From contig JAKQQP010000218.1 of assembly GCA_029564115.1 (NCBI GenBank), positions 1 through 64,000 of the forward strand: DNA of 64,000 nt, written 5' to 3'. Below, piece by piece: positions 17,345-26,050 of the stretch. Under the pieces are notes generated by a model, which did no database searches, was not told where the DNA came from, and was given only the letters and a program-made list of their open reading frames with translations. The stretch comes from Candidatus Rifleibacteriota bacterium. GTDB lineage: Bacteria; Riflebacteria; Ozemobacteria; Ozemobacterales; Ozemobacteraceae. A program made the position numbers and the translations under genes. The first letter of the stretch is position 1; each line of letters begins with the position of its first letter.

Positions 17345-17407
17345 CCCGCCCACAATTTGTATGTCAAAATCACTGAATATTGCATAAACAAAGTTGGATC
17401 TGCTCGT

Positions 17408-17456
17408 GAAGCCTCGATCTGTCACCGATCGTGACAGGTAGAGGCTTCTTCGTTTT
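17408..17456. terminator. Intrinsic terminator between converging genes
   Basis: Outer stem GAAGCCTC/GAGGCTTC with an inner stem CTGTCAC/GTGACAG at 17408-17448, followed by TTCGTTTT on the plus strand. It ends the propeller gene and may also serve the res gene from the other side. The remaining intergenic bases to 17530 show nothing else. Confidence 0.8.
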
Positions 17457-17529
17457 ATGGTTTCAATTTTCTTGACTTTTTGTCGCGTGCCCCTTTTAAC
17501 TGAGCACAGGAAGTGCGCAGGAGGTTTTT

Positions 17530-20217
17530 TTATGTGTTTTTCTCAAAGTATTTTAAGGTCATGTTGTCCTGGACTTGATCATGTGAAATTAAAAGGTATT
17601 TCCAGGGTTTACTTTTGATTTTTGCATTGTGTTCTGAAGCAAAACCGCACCATTTCAACGCAGCTTCTTTTTTATTCAACACTTCCTGTGAAGCCATTTC
17701 ATTCTTTGCTTTTGTTTCTATCATATAAATGCTGTCATCTGTTTCTGCGATGAAATCAGGAATATATTCCGGAAATTCATTACCCATGCGGTAAAATATT
17801 TGAAATTGGCCTTTAACCGGCCTGAACCACTTTATGCTTTCCTTTTCAAGAATTACCGAAAATCTGCGTTCAGTATCAGAGCCAAACTTGGTATGGGGAT
17901 AAAGGCACTTGGAAAAACCGCTAAAAATCATTCTGCCAATTTTCGATTTATCAAAATCAGTCTTTCTAAAATCAGTAAATTCTTCATCCTTTGTAGCAGT
18001 AAAAGCGGTTGGTTTTAGTTCAGTAAATCCTTTGCTTACAACTACTTCAAATTCTGTCGATTCTTCAAATTGATTTGCAAGCATTTGCGCGTGTATAAAA
18101 TTTACCAGCTGCTTTTGATGATAGAGAATTACATTTCGAATTTCGTCATCACTCTTGAGGTATGTTTTAAAATGCTGAACTAATTGTGAACTCAGATTGT
18201 AAATTAGATCAGAATGATCGTCGTAGGAAATGTCTTCAAAGTCGATAAGGCCACGAACTAAATAATCCTCCAGCCGTTCCTCATTATTCTCAGCCTTTGA
18301 AAAAGTTATTGTCTCCTGTGCATTTGTTCTTAAATGCTGAATCAATAAGTCGCGCTCCACAGGTTGGAACTTAACAGATGAGCATTCCAGATTGAAAGCC
18401 TTGAATCCAATAGTATTTTCGCCTTTGGGAACAACCAGTATGCGAGGAATATCAATTGTTTCCAGAACCACCGCTTTTGTAACCTGCTCCACAACCTTTT
18501 TTATATCGACTTCGTCATGGATGCCCGGTAAATCTGACTGGTTGCTTTGATAGGCGAGCTCAGCTTCTTTTGCTATTTGAGCTTGAATATCCGGTTTAAG
18601 CAAATAAGAAGACGAGGGTAAATGCTCTTGATTCTTGATTGCCGACATTACGACTTCTGCCACTTTTCTTTCTTCATTGTTTGAGAACATCGGTGCCGGG
18701 TGACTTGTTGAAGGTTTTACCGCATCTTTTTCGCCGGTGGTAACAAGCGTCTCGCCACTTATTTTTGCTGCAAGATTTGATTGTGTGAATACAGTTCTGG
18801 TTTTCAGTAAATCGCTTACAGGATCAAGAATTATTTTCTGTAAGCGAATTGGTGAGTCAGAGCGATTAGCCTCATCGACAATTTCCTGAAACCGGTCATG
18901 GGCAATAATATTGAGGCGGTCAACGATCGAAACTCCTGTTCGTTTCCCGTAAGGAAGACGTAAGCCGCGGCCAATGGATTGTTCAACCAAAGTGCGTGCG
19001 TTTGCCGCTCGCAGAGGGATTATTGTGTAAAGGTTTGTAACATCCCAGCCTTCTTTTAGCATATTGACATGAATGACAATTTCTGTCGGTTCGTCATTTT
19101 TTTCAACCGCCAGAAGTCGTTGAACATTTTCTTCCTTTTCTTCTCCTGCCTGATTAGAATGAACTTGTATTGCTTTACCCTTATAGCGCCCTTCAAAGAA
19201 CTCAGCCGATTCAATAAGATTTTGCAACTCCTGGGCATGGGTTGTGTCACGGGCAACGACAAGAACAAAAGGCTTGACGATTGCCTGACCAGTTTGTCTG
19301 GCATAAGTTTCCAGCTCAACCTTGGTGTTTTCATGCAGACGGATGCCGTCCTCAAGCTTTATTTTTTCGAGCTGGGTCGGGGTAAACTGTGACGGATTAA
19401 AGTTTTTCTGAGTAACCACCGCAGGTTCTTTAACAAAACCGTCTTCCATGGCTTTTGATAATGGATAATCAAGAATTACATTTTTAAAAGGAATCGGGCT
19501 CCTTGCAGATTCAGTAAATGGTGTGGCCGTCAATTCCAGTCCAAGAACCGGTTTAAGTTCATTTATTGCGTTTATCCCTGCAGATGCCCGATATCGGTGT
19601 GATTCATCCATTATGAGTATTAGATCAGGAAGCCCGGCAAGATAATCAAAATAACTTTCGCCAATGTATTCAGAAAGACGCTTAATGCGTGGCGCTTTTC
19701 CGCCTCGCACTTCAGAGTTGATTTTGGAAATATTGAAAATATTGATATGTATACCTGTCGAAAAAAGTGTCTTGTCGCGCACACCGAAACCGTTTTCGTA
19801 GTTATCACCGGTAATAATCAATGGCGGGTCAATAGAAAACTCTGAGATGCCTTTGAAGACATACTTTGGGGTATTCGGAGTGAAATCTGCAATCAGTTTA
19901 TTATAAATAGTCAGGTTTGGCGCCAGTACAAAGAAATGGTTTATTCCTTTGGCCAGATGTAAATAACTGATAAAAGCACCCATCAGGCGTGTTTTACCGA
20001 CCCCGGTTGCCAGTGCAAAGCAAAGGGACGGAAAATTGCGCTCAAAATCGGTTACGAAAGGATACTCACTCTTGATCATCGATAAAATTTTCTCTGTATC
20101 TTCGCCTTTAGCAAGCGGGGCGATCTCCGTTATTCTCGCAAGTATTTCCAGGCTGTTTCTTTGTGGCTCTCGAAGGCTTAATCGGCCGGAAATTGAATTA
20201 ACTATTCTATTAGTCAT
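17530..20217 (-). CDS. res: Type III restriction endonuclease subunit Res
   Basis: 895 residues of SF2 helicase-nuclease. Walker A ATGVGKT lies at residues 70-76, the DEAH-box variant DESH near 204, and the SAT-equivalent LTATPF near 230. The motif VI-like segment EQSIGRGLRLPYG is in the second lobe. The C-terminal nuclease has EYIPDFI followed by MIETKAK, a PD-ExK core. Type III Res works with Mod and cuts about 25 bp from its site after ATP-driven communication with a second, oppositely oriented site. It is the last gene of the minus-strand R-M operon, separated from Mod by a two-gene insertion. The region is AT-rich compared with both flanks, suggesting transfer. No frameshift is visible. 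Confidence 0.9.
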   Translation of the reverse strand: MTNRIVNSISGRLSLREPQRNSLEILARITEIAPLAKGEDTEKILSMIKSEYPFVTDFERNFPSLCFALATGVGKTRLMGAFISYLHLAKGINHFFVLAPNLTIYNKLIADFTPNTPKYVFKGISEFSIDPPLIITGDNYENGFGVRDKTLFSTGIHINIFNISKINSEVRGGKAPRIKRLSEYIGESYFDYLAGLPDLILIMDESHRYRASAGINAINELKPVLGLELTATPFTESARSPIPFKNVILDYPLSKAMEDGFVKEPAVVTQKNFNPSQFTPTQLEKIKLEDGIRLHENTKVELETYARQTGQAIVKPFVLVVARDTTHAQELQNLIESAEFFEGRYKGKAIQVHSNQAGEEKEENVQRLLAVEKNDEPTEIVIHVNMLKEGWDVTNLYTIIPLRAANARTLVEQSIGRGLRLPYGKRTGVSIVDRLNIIAHDRFQEIVDEANRSDSPIRLQKIILDPVSDLLKTRTVFTQSNLAAKISGETLVTTGEKDAVKPSTSHPAPMFSNNEERKVAEVVMSAIKNQEHLPSSSYLLKPDIQAQIAKEAELAYQSNQSDLPGIHDEVDIKKVVEQVTKAVVLETIDIPRILVVPKGENTIGFKAFNLECSSVKFQPVERDLLIQHLRTNAQETITFSKAENNEERLEDYLVRGLIDFEDISYDDHSDLIYNLSSQLVQHFKTYLKSDDEIRNVILYHQKQLVNFIHAQMLANQFEESTEFEVVVSKGFTELKPTAFTATKDEEFTDFRKTDFDKSKIGRMIFSGFSKCLYPHTKFGSDTERRFSVILEKESIKWFRPVKGQFQIFYRMGNEFPEYIPDFIAETDDSIYMIETKAKNEMASQEVLNKKEAALKWCGFASEHNAKIKSKPWKYLLISHDQVQDNMTLKYFEKNT

Positions 20218-20255
20218 TTAACTGCCCCATTTTCGATGATAATTTGTCTGATTCT

Positions 20256-20717
20256 TTACTCTTCACAGGGTTTCCCCTGTTTATAAGACTCATAAATGTA
20301 TCCCGGGCTTTCGTAATACATACTTGAGTTGTAGTCATCAATCTTTTGAGCAATAGGCGAATTGAAAACATCGGCAAGCAGATCAATAATATCTGCGCCA
20401 GTCTCTTTTTCTATTTCAAGTATGAGACGCTTATAAACTTTGCCGATATCCCAGTGAGTTGGAACCGAATACAGGCAATTAGACAAATTGTCAAAGTATC
20501 CAGGCTTTATGTTGTATTCTCTAATCAGTTCTTCAGAAAGCTTTGCAATATTTTCACTGTGATAAACGTCTGCAAGTTTCAAAATTTGCATGAGTTTGTT
20601 TTTTCCGATCGCTGAAACGATATCGGCTTTGGTATTCTTGGTTTTTCTTGCAATGTATTCAATCAGGCTGCAAACGAAAAAGAGGTCGTTATCTTTTTTA
20701 TTTTCTCTCCCGATCAT
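20256..20717 (-). CDS. DUF3791-like protein, partner of the DUF3990 gene
   Basis: 153 residues. The N-terminal part (about 10-70, FFVCSLIEYIARKTKNTKADI) resembles DUF3791, a small helical domain often encoded beside DUF3990 proteins. The C-terminal 80 residues are helical and of unknown family. Its start overlaps the stop of the upstream DUF3990 gene by 4 bases, so translation is coupled. By analogy with toxin-antitoxin layouts it may be the neutraliser of its partner, although it follows rather than precedes it. It sits inside the type III R-M operon between mod and res. Function is unproven. Confidence 0.65.
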   Translation of the reverse strand: MIGRENKKDNDLFFVCSLIEYIARKTKNTKADIVSAIGKNKLMQILKLADVYHSENIAKLSEELIREYNIKPGYFDNLSNCLYSVPTHWDIGKVYKRLILEIEKETGADIIDLLADVFNSPIAQKIDDYNSSMYYESPGYIYESYKQGKPCEE

Positions 20718-21169
20718 GGTTGCACCTCTTCTGACTTCAAATAGGTAATAGTATTCAGTGCCCGTTGGGTACAGAAGGCTATTTGATGAGTAGGGTGTTT
20801 AAATTTCGCCAGAACCCAGAATTGTTCACGATTTAAAATTCCGGCAATAAAATCGTCAACATAGTTAAATATCTGATCGTTGGCCATTGCACCTATTACA
20901 ATGTCATGTGAATGTTCGCCGCCTCTGCGGCAGGCCACAATAAAATCAAGCCATTCTTCAGTCATTTCAGGAAAACTCAAAATATCTAAACCATGAGCTT
21001 CTTTGTATTCATAGTGACTCGTTATCGGCGTATCAAAACGCCGCGCCCATCGCTTGGCCTGTTCCAGAATTTCGGTGCAATAAAACCCGGTGCCGAAATC
21101 TTTTGAAAACCTGGCCTTGCGTATTTCAGGCTTCATTATTGGCATATAGCTTCCGTGATAAATAATCAT
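20714..21169 (-). CDS. DUF3990 protein, ADP-ribosyltransferase-like fold
   Basis: 151 residues. The start YHGSYMPIMKPEI and the segment KDFGTGFYCTE match DUF3990, which belongs to the ADP-ribosyltransferase clan: an H-G near the N-terminus, a G-FY-T strand, and a Q-A-W helix (LEQAKRWARRF). The C-terminal QIAFCTQRAL occupies the place of the usual acidic/Gln catalytic strand. It may modify a host or phage target. The start overlaps the end of mod by 4 bases (21166-21169) and its own end overlaps the DUF3791 gene, so all are coupled. Enzyme activity is inferred from fold only. Confidence 0.68.
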   Translation of the reverse strand: MIIYHGSYMPIMKPEIRKARFSKDFGTGFYCTEILEQAKRWARRFDTPITSHYEYKEAHGLDILSFPEMTEEWLDFIVACRRGGEHSHDIVIGAMANDQIFNYVDDFIAGILNREQFWVLAKFKHPTHQIAFCTQRALNTITYLKSEEVQP

Positions 21170-22887
21170 TCTTCTTCCTCTTCGTCAAAAAGACCTCTTT
21201 GCTTTCTTTCCGGCCTTGGTAAGGCTGGAAGATTTTCAACCTGCAGGCTGTAATCATCGTGACCCCATTCGCATTTGGCAAGCACAGTATTAGGTATTTT
21301 TTTTATCGTCAAATTGGGAAAATCTTCTGCTTTTGCCCGAAAAGCACTACACATGACTAAAAGTGATCTGTTACAGCCCACTTCGTCTGATAGAAGAGCA
21401 AGTTGGTCGCGATTCAGGTTTTGGGTAGTCACGTAGATAAAATCAGTTTCAGTTGATTTGCCGTGCATCCAATAAAGGCTATCAGATGGTTCATAACTGA
21501 ATCCTTCAAGTTTACAAACAGCCTCAGCAAGCATTGCGGAGTTGTATTCCCTGTTGATAACCCAGTTGCCCCATTTATCTTTTTCAAGCAGAGAAGGGGC
21601 TACTTTGTAATAACGAAAACCGCCGCCACCTTTCCAGTTGACTGCCCCGGTAATACCACCTTTGTCTTCACCATCGATAACTTTTTTCAAGCGTGGAATG
21701 ATATGAGTATGACAATGTTCGCCCAGCTCAACCATAATCCAGCGCCGCCCCATCTTGTGGGCGACAGCACCGGTACTCCCTGAGCCTGCAAAGGAATCTA
21801 AAACTAAATCACCAGGGTTTGAAAAATGCTTCAAAATAATTTCCAAAAGTTTTTCGGGTTTTTTACCGCTTCTAAACTCAACTCCGCCCTCATGCCTGCA
21901 ATTTCCAAAGTTTGCGGCAAGATCGTAAAAATTTTCAATAGGGAATTCTTTCATCTGGTCTGGATTGTCTATTTGATTTTTAGGAACACCTTGATAATAT
22001 TTCCCTTTGGTTGCATTTGCCCTTTTTGGACCAGAAAAATAACGGTAATCAAACTTATCATCACCAATGCCCTTAACCTTATATAAAACACCCAGACCGT
22101 CCTCTTCTACTCGTCCTGATAAATAGTCTCGAAAAAAACGCCCAGATGAATTTCCATCCAAAATAGTTCCTGTCGCCCAAATTTCTTTCAATCCATTTTC
22201 CGAACCAGTATCTTGATATACTTCATATTCGTCTTTTTGAAAAACAACGGTTTCTTTGCCGCCAATAATATTTTTTTTCCCACAGCCTTTCTCTTTAACA
22301 TAAAAAGTAAACTTATCGAATGAAGGCGCGGCATGGTTTCTATTAGGAGTAGCCCCATATTCTTTTCTATAAATATGTATCTGTTCAATTTCTTTGTGAA
22401 ACGCCATATCTTGCTTTAATGTTTTTTCTGGATAACGCACCTGAATAAAAAAAGTCGTTAAATAATTACTTCTTCCAAAAATTTCATCAAGCATAACTTT
22501 CAAATATGGGCCTTCCGAATCATCAATGTGACAACAGAAAAAACCATCATTCGAAAGTAATTTCCTCAGCACCGTTATTCGATCTCGCATTAAGCCAAGC
22601 CAAATAGAGTGTTCCAAACTATCGTCATAATGCTCAAAAGCATTACCAGTGTTATACGGTGGGTCGATATAAATGCATTTAACTTTTCCGGTGAATTCTT
22701 GTTCCAGTGCCTTCAATGCAAGAAGATTATCACCGAAAATCAACCGGTTGTCGAAAATATCATTTTTACTGACGCGGTGTTTGGCGTGATAGCTTTTTGT
22801 CGGGTCTTCAAGAAGAATGCGTGGTTCAAGACGGGGGCGGTTTTCTTTGCCGATCCAGGTTAATTCGAGTTTTTGTTTATTCGCCAT
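21166..22887 (-). CDS. mod: Type III DNA-adenine methyltransferase subunit Mod
   Basis: 573 residues from the ATG at 22887 (MANKQ), which has GAGGGA about 8 bases upstream; a longer start at 22908 (MREGAQ) lacks support. Motif IV DPPYNTG is near residue 77 and motif I DSFAGSGSTG near 355, the beta-class N6-adenine methylase order typical of type III Mod. The region between (about 100-340) is the target-recognition part. Mod both modifies and gives specificity to the Res complex. Its start overlaps the last codons of the dinD-like gene by 11 bases. It appears complete. Confidence 0.9.
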   Translation of the reverse strand: MANKQKLELTWIGKENRPRLEPRILLEDPTKSYHAKHRVSKNDIFDNRLIFGDNLLALKALEQEFTGKVKCIYIDPPYNTGNAFEHYDDSLEHSIWLGLMRDRITVLRKLLSNDGFFCCHIDDSEGPYLKVMLDEIFGRSNYLTTFFIQVRYPEKTLKQDMAFHKEIEQIHIYRKEYGATPNRNHAAPSFDKFTFYVKEKGCGKKNIIGGKETVVFQKDEYEVYQDTGSENGLKEIWATGTILDGNSSGRFFRDYLSGRVEEDGLGVLYKVKGIGDDKFDYRYFSGPKRANATKGKYYQGVPKNQIDNPDQMKEFPIENFYDLAANFGNCRHEGGVEFRSGKKPEKLLEIILKHFSNPGDLVLDSFAGSGSTGAVAHKMGRRWIMVELGEHCHTHIIPRLKKVIDGEDKGGITGAVNWKGGGGFRYYKVAPSLLEKDKWGNWVINREYNSAMLAEAVCKLEGFSYEPSDSLYWMHGKSTETDFIYVTTQNLNRDQLALLSDEVGCNRSLLVMCSAFRAKAEDFPNLTIKKIPNTVLAKCEWGHDDYSLQVENLPALPRPERKQRGLFDEEEEE

Positions 22888-23485
22888 CGTCTGCGCTCCC
22901 TCTCTCATTGGATAGTTTCCCGGTGACCTTTCCGAGTTTTTTCTTTATCTGAAGAGTGTTAAGACCACAGAAAAGTGCCTGGTCACCTTTACTCCTAATT
23001 CGCCCAAACCCCTGACTGTCAACGCCCCGTTCAAAAATGTTTTTTGACAATTCCGTCTCAGTGGCTACCAATTTCTGCCGGGCACTCAACCGCTCAATTA
23101 GAGCGATGCGTTCTTCCAAAAGTTCCTGCTTTCTTGCCTGAATAGCAAAATAACTCTGGGCAAAAGCAATTGATTCTTTGCGTGGGTCGCCATTCTGGGC
23201 TATCAGATAACAGGCATAGCGAGTGAGCATAAAGTCATCTATTTCTTTAGCCGCACCTTTAGGCATGGGTATCGTTTTGTTGACCTCAACAAAATGATCA
23301 AATTCTGTCTGGCCGGCATTCTTGCAGGAAATTTCAGCCTTATCAATTACCTTGAGAAAATTTCGCCATTCGTTGTAATCAAGCAGTATTTGCAGATCAC
23401 GAGCGAGCCAATACTCCACTCCATTTTGTTCACAAGCACTTTCATTAAATGATTTATTGAGTTTGAGTATTAATTGTGGATCCAT
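22877..23485 (-). CDS. dinD: DinD-like (DNA-damage-inducible protein D), C-terminally short
   Basis: 202 residues. Strong resemblance to DinD: YWLARDLQILLDYNEWRNF, IDDFMLTRYACYLIAQNGDP, IFERGVDSQGFGRIRSKGD and ALF-GLNT. E. coli DinD has about 274 residues; here the sequence diverges after LQIKKKLGK and ends with GSADDGE, just overlapping mod. The missing C-terminal 70 residues suggest truncation during fusion of the operon, or a short natural form. DinD proteins interact with RecA in E. coli and often sit in R-M loci. It is the first gene of the operon, with GAGGAAAA upstream of its ATG. Confidence 0.85.
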   Translation of the reverse strand: MDPQLILKLNKSFNESACEQNGVEYWLARDLQILLDYNEWRNFLKVIDKAEISCKNAGQTEFDHFVEVNKTIPMPKGAAKEIDDFMLTRYACYLIAQNGDPRKESIAFAQSYFAIQARKQELLEERIALIERLSARQKLVATETELSKNIFERGVDSQGFGRIRSKGDQALFCGLNTLQIKKKLGKVTGKLSNERGSADDGE

Positions 23486-23507
23486 TAGATTTTCCTCTTC
23501 TTTTATT

Positions 23508-23531
23508 GCACCTGACGCGGATGCCAGGTGC
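23508..23531. promoter_or_regulatory. Inverted repeat in the leader of the R-M operon
   Basis: Arms GCACCTG (23508-23514) and CAGGTGC (23525-23531) with a 10-base loop lie between the promoter and the dinD start. They could be an operator or a short RNA hairpin. Confidence 0.4.
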
Positions 23532-23548
23532 TTTCAGGGGCGTGTTCG

Positions 23549-23557
23549 ATTATATCA
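23549..23557 (-). promoter_or_regulatory. Extended -10 promoter of the type III R-M operon
   Basis: Read on the minus strand this is TGA-TATAAT, a perfect -10 with the upstream TG extension. It lies about 65 bases before the dinD ATG. No -35 is obvious, as expected for extended -10 promoters. Confidence 0.55.
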
Positions 23558-23830
23558 TATTTTATCTTCGTATTTTTGCGCTTTGTATCGTTCATTTGTC
23601 CATTCAATAGCCGGGTGTGAAAAAACGTTCTATTGATGACCGTAAAATCAAAATCGGTTTACCCGGTTCGACGGCCCGGTCTAACATCCGGCTTTATTTA
23701 TGCAGGAATCAATAATCCTGATTTGCAGTGGTATGAAGCGGGCGTTTGTTATTTGTCACATTATCTCATATTTGTTGATGCGCGGTTGTCAATGGCCTCT
23801 CTCTCCCATAGGCGAGAGATTAGCTGAGAG

Positions 23831-23887
23831 CTCGCTTATGCCTGCGGCATACCGCTTCGTCGCTATGCTCCTCGCAATGACAGTTTT
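23831..23887 (-). repeat. Dispersed repeat of the TCATTGCGAG-AGCGAAGCGA type
   Basis: On the minus strand this reads ACTGTCATTGCGAGGAGC, then ATAGCGACGAAGCGGTATGC and a GC-rich tail. It matches a widespread class of intergenic repeats in bacterial genomes. A second, divergent copy is at 33072-33106. The rest of 23558-24034 holds only short unconvincing ORFs and low-GC sequence. Confidence 0.6.
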
Positions 23888-24034
23888 TAAACATGTATTC
23901 AATATTGCCAGACCACCAGGGTCGGAAGATATTTTTTTGATTAATAGAAAATTTGAGGTTGCCTTGAATAAAATTTGACTGTAAGGTATTGGCACCCCAT
24001 TAAAATAGAGTTTTTGCAGGGAAGGAGTTCAAAT

Positions 24035-26050
24035 TTGAATCCCAGAAGATTTTTGTTGCTTGTTTTTCTGCTGCTTGCCATCGTTGGCAACGCTGCCGGT
24101 GCCCAACCGGCTGACAACACTCATGAACGGCTTCTGAACGAGAGTATCGAGGCTCTCAAAGAAAACACCACTGCGGTAAAAAAATTGACCGAGATGCTGC
24201 AGAGTGGTGCTTTCACTGCACCGGGTGCAGTCGGTGGCAGTGGTATCGCAGACGTTTCCCCGGATAAAATTGGTGCCATGACCTCGGCCGAAAAAGAAGC
24301 CCTGCTCGCCGGCATCAAATGGGAAACCAACACTGAATACAAAGGTTTCGGCAGCCGCGATGCCAAAAAAGGCGGCACTCTCACCAGTGTCGAAACATCT
24401 TTCCCGCCGACCCTGCGCACAGTGGGCAAAAACGCCAACTCGACCTTTACAAGCATGATGACCGGAATCTGCTATGAAAGCCTTCTCGACCTGGACCCGG
24501 TGACGTTCAACTATGCACCGAATCTGGCAAAGCGCTGGGCAATAGCTGACGACAAGGTCACATTTTTCTTTGAAATAGACGAGCGTGCCCGATGGTCTGA
24601 TGGCAAACCGGTCGTTGCCGCTGACATCGTTAAAAGCTGGGAGCTTTATACAGACCCCGGCATAGAAGACCCTTTCTCGATCGACTACTGGAATAAATAT
24701 GAAAAGCCTGTGGCTCTGAGTGAGCGGGTTGTGATGGTTAAATCAAAACAGCTCAACTGGCGTGCCTTCATGTCTATCGGCTTCATGACTGTTCTTCCGG
24801 GGCATATTATTGGTGAGCTGGGCGGCAAGAAGTATCTTGAAGAGTACCAGTTCAAAATGATGCCGGGCTCAGGGCCTTACACTTACGAAAGCTCGAAAGT
24901 CAACGAAGAAATTTTGATGACCCGTCGCAAAGACTGGTGGCAGAAAGATTTCGAAAAAAATATCGGCTATTACAACTTCGACAAGCTGCACTTCGTTTTC
25001 ATTCAAGACGAAAACCTCGTTAAAGAGAAGTTTAAAAAGGGTGATCTCGACTGGATGTATGTTAACGTTGCCCGCGAATGGCACCAGGAATTCATTCCGG
25101 CGATGATGCCGCAGCTTGCTAATGGCTGGGTACAGAAACGCAAGGTGTATACGCACCGCCCGATCGGCGTTTCAGGTATTGCCTTCAATATTCGCAAACC
25201 GCCATTCAATGACATTCGAGTGCGCAAAGCCATCGCTTATCTTTACAATCGCGAAAAGATGATGGACAAGCTTTTCTTCAACGAATACGAGTATCTCGAC
25301 ACTTTCTACCCGAATTCGCCCTACGAAAACCCCGACAACCCCAAAATCAGATTTGACCCCGACAAGGCGGTTGAGTTGCTCGAAGAAGCCGGCTGGCTGC
25401 AGAAGAATCGCGACGCAGAGGGCTGGCTGGTCAAAGATGGCAAGCGCTTCGAACTTTCCCTCAACTACACCCAGAAGACTTCTGAGCGCATTTACACCAT
25501 CTTCCAGGAAGACCTGCGCGACGTGGGTATTAAGCTCAACCTCAAGCAGGTTACCTGGGCCACCGATATCAAGGAAGTGGGCGAACGCAACTTCGAGATG
25601 AGTTCACGGGCTTATGGCGGGCTGCTGTTTCCGAACCCCGAAAGCTCCATGCACTCTAAATTTGCCGACCTCAATAACAACAACAATATCTGGGGTTTCA
25701 AAAACGCTCGCGTAGATGAGATTTGCGAGCAATACCCGCTGATGTTCGACCCGAAAGACCGCATCAAAGCCGTTCGCGAAATAGACGGTATTGCCTGCCA
25801 GGAGCATCTTTATGCTTTGGGCTGGTTCGCCGCCCACACGCGCCTGCTGTTCTGGGATAAATTCGGCATGCCCGACTATATTCTTGCTAAAACCAGCGAT
25901 CAGCGCTCGATTGTGTCGCTCTGGTGGTATGACGAAGAGAAACACAAGGCATTGCAAAAAGCCAGAGCTGAAAAACTCAAGCTCGAAGTGGGCCCGGAGA
26001 TCGTCAGATGGTGGGATAAACACTACCCGCCGATCACAGGAGAAGAGTAA
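24035..26050 (+). CDS. Oligopeptide/dipeptide ABC transporter substrate-binding protein
   Basis: 671 residues from TTG 24035, chosen because GAAGGAGT lies 7 bases upstream and the product then begins MNPRRF with a clean signal peptide (LLLVFLLLAIVGNAAGA). The SBP_bac_5 fold is shown by ETSFPPTLRTVG, FFEIDERARWSDGKPVVAADIV, GSGPYTY and the segment IAFNIRKPPFNDIRVRKAIAYLYNR written in parts around residues 385-410. An N-terminal spacer (about 25-90) may form a coiled coil and is longer than usual. It binds peptides in the periplasm and feeds the permease encoded next; its stop overlaps that start (TAATG). Confidence 0.9.
   Translation: MNPRRFLLLVFLLLAIVGNAAGAQPADNTHERLLNESIEALKENTTAVKKLTEMLQSGAFTAPGAVGGSGIADVSPDKIGAMTSAEKEALLAGIKWETNTEYKGFGSRDAKKGGTLTSVETSFPPTLRTVGKNANSTFTSMMTGICYESLLDLDPVTFNYAPNLAKRWAIADDKVTFFFEIDERARWSDGKPVVAADIVKSWELYTDPGIEDPFSIDYWNKYEKPVALSERVVMVKSKQLNWRAFMSIGFMTVLPGHIIGELGGKKYLEEYQFKMMPGSGPYTYESSKVNEEILMTRRKDWWQKDFEKNIGYYNFDKLHFVFIQDENLVKEKFKKGDLDWMYVNVAREWHQEFIPAMMPQLANGWVQKRKVYTHRPIGVSGIAFNIRKPPFNDIRVRKAIAYLYNREKMMDKLFFNEYEYLDTFYPNSPYENPDNPKIRFDPDKAVELLEEAGWLQKNRDAEGWLVKDGKRFELSLNYTQKTSERIYTIFQEDLRDVGIKLNLKQVTWATDIKEVGERNFEMSSRAYGGLLFPNPESSMHSKFADLNNNNNIWGFKNARVDEICEQYPLMFDPKDRIKAVREIDGIACQEHLYALGWFAAHTRLLFWDKFGMPDYILAKTSDQRSIVSLWWYDEEKHKALQKARAEKLKLEVGPEIVRWWDKHYPPITGEE

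Noticed and set aside
17530..23485. Possible prophage or integron around the R-M island
   Set aside because: No integrase, transposase or phage structural gene was seen; low GC alone supports transfer but not a phage.
23633..23978. Short ORFs in the gap between the R-M operon and the importer
   Set aside because: They overlap the dispersed repeat and have no motif or ribosome binding site.
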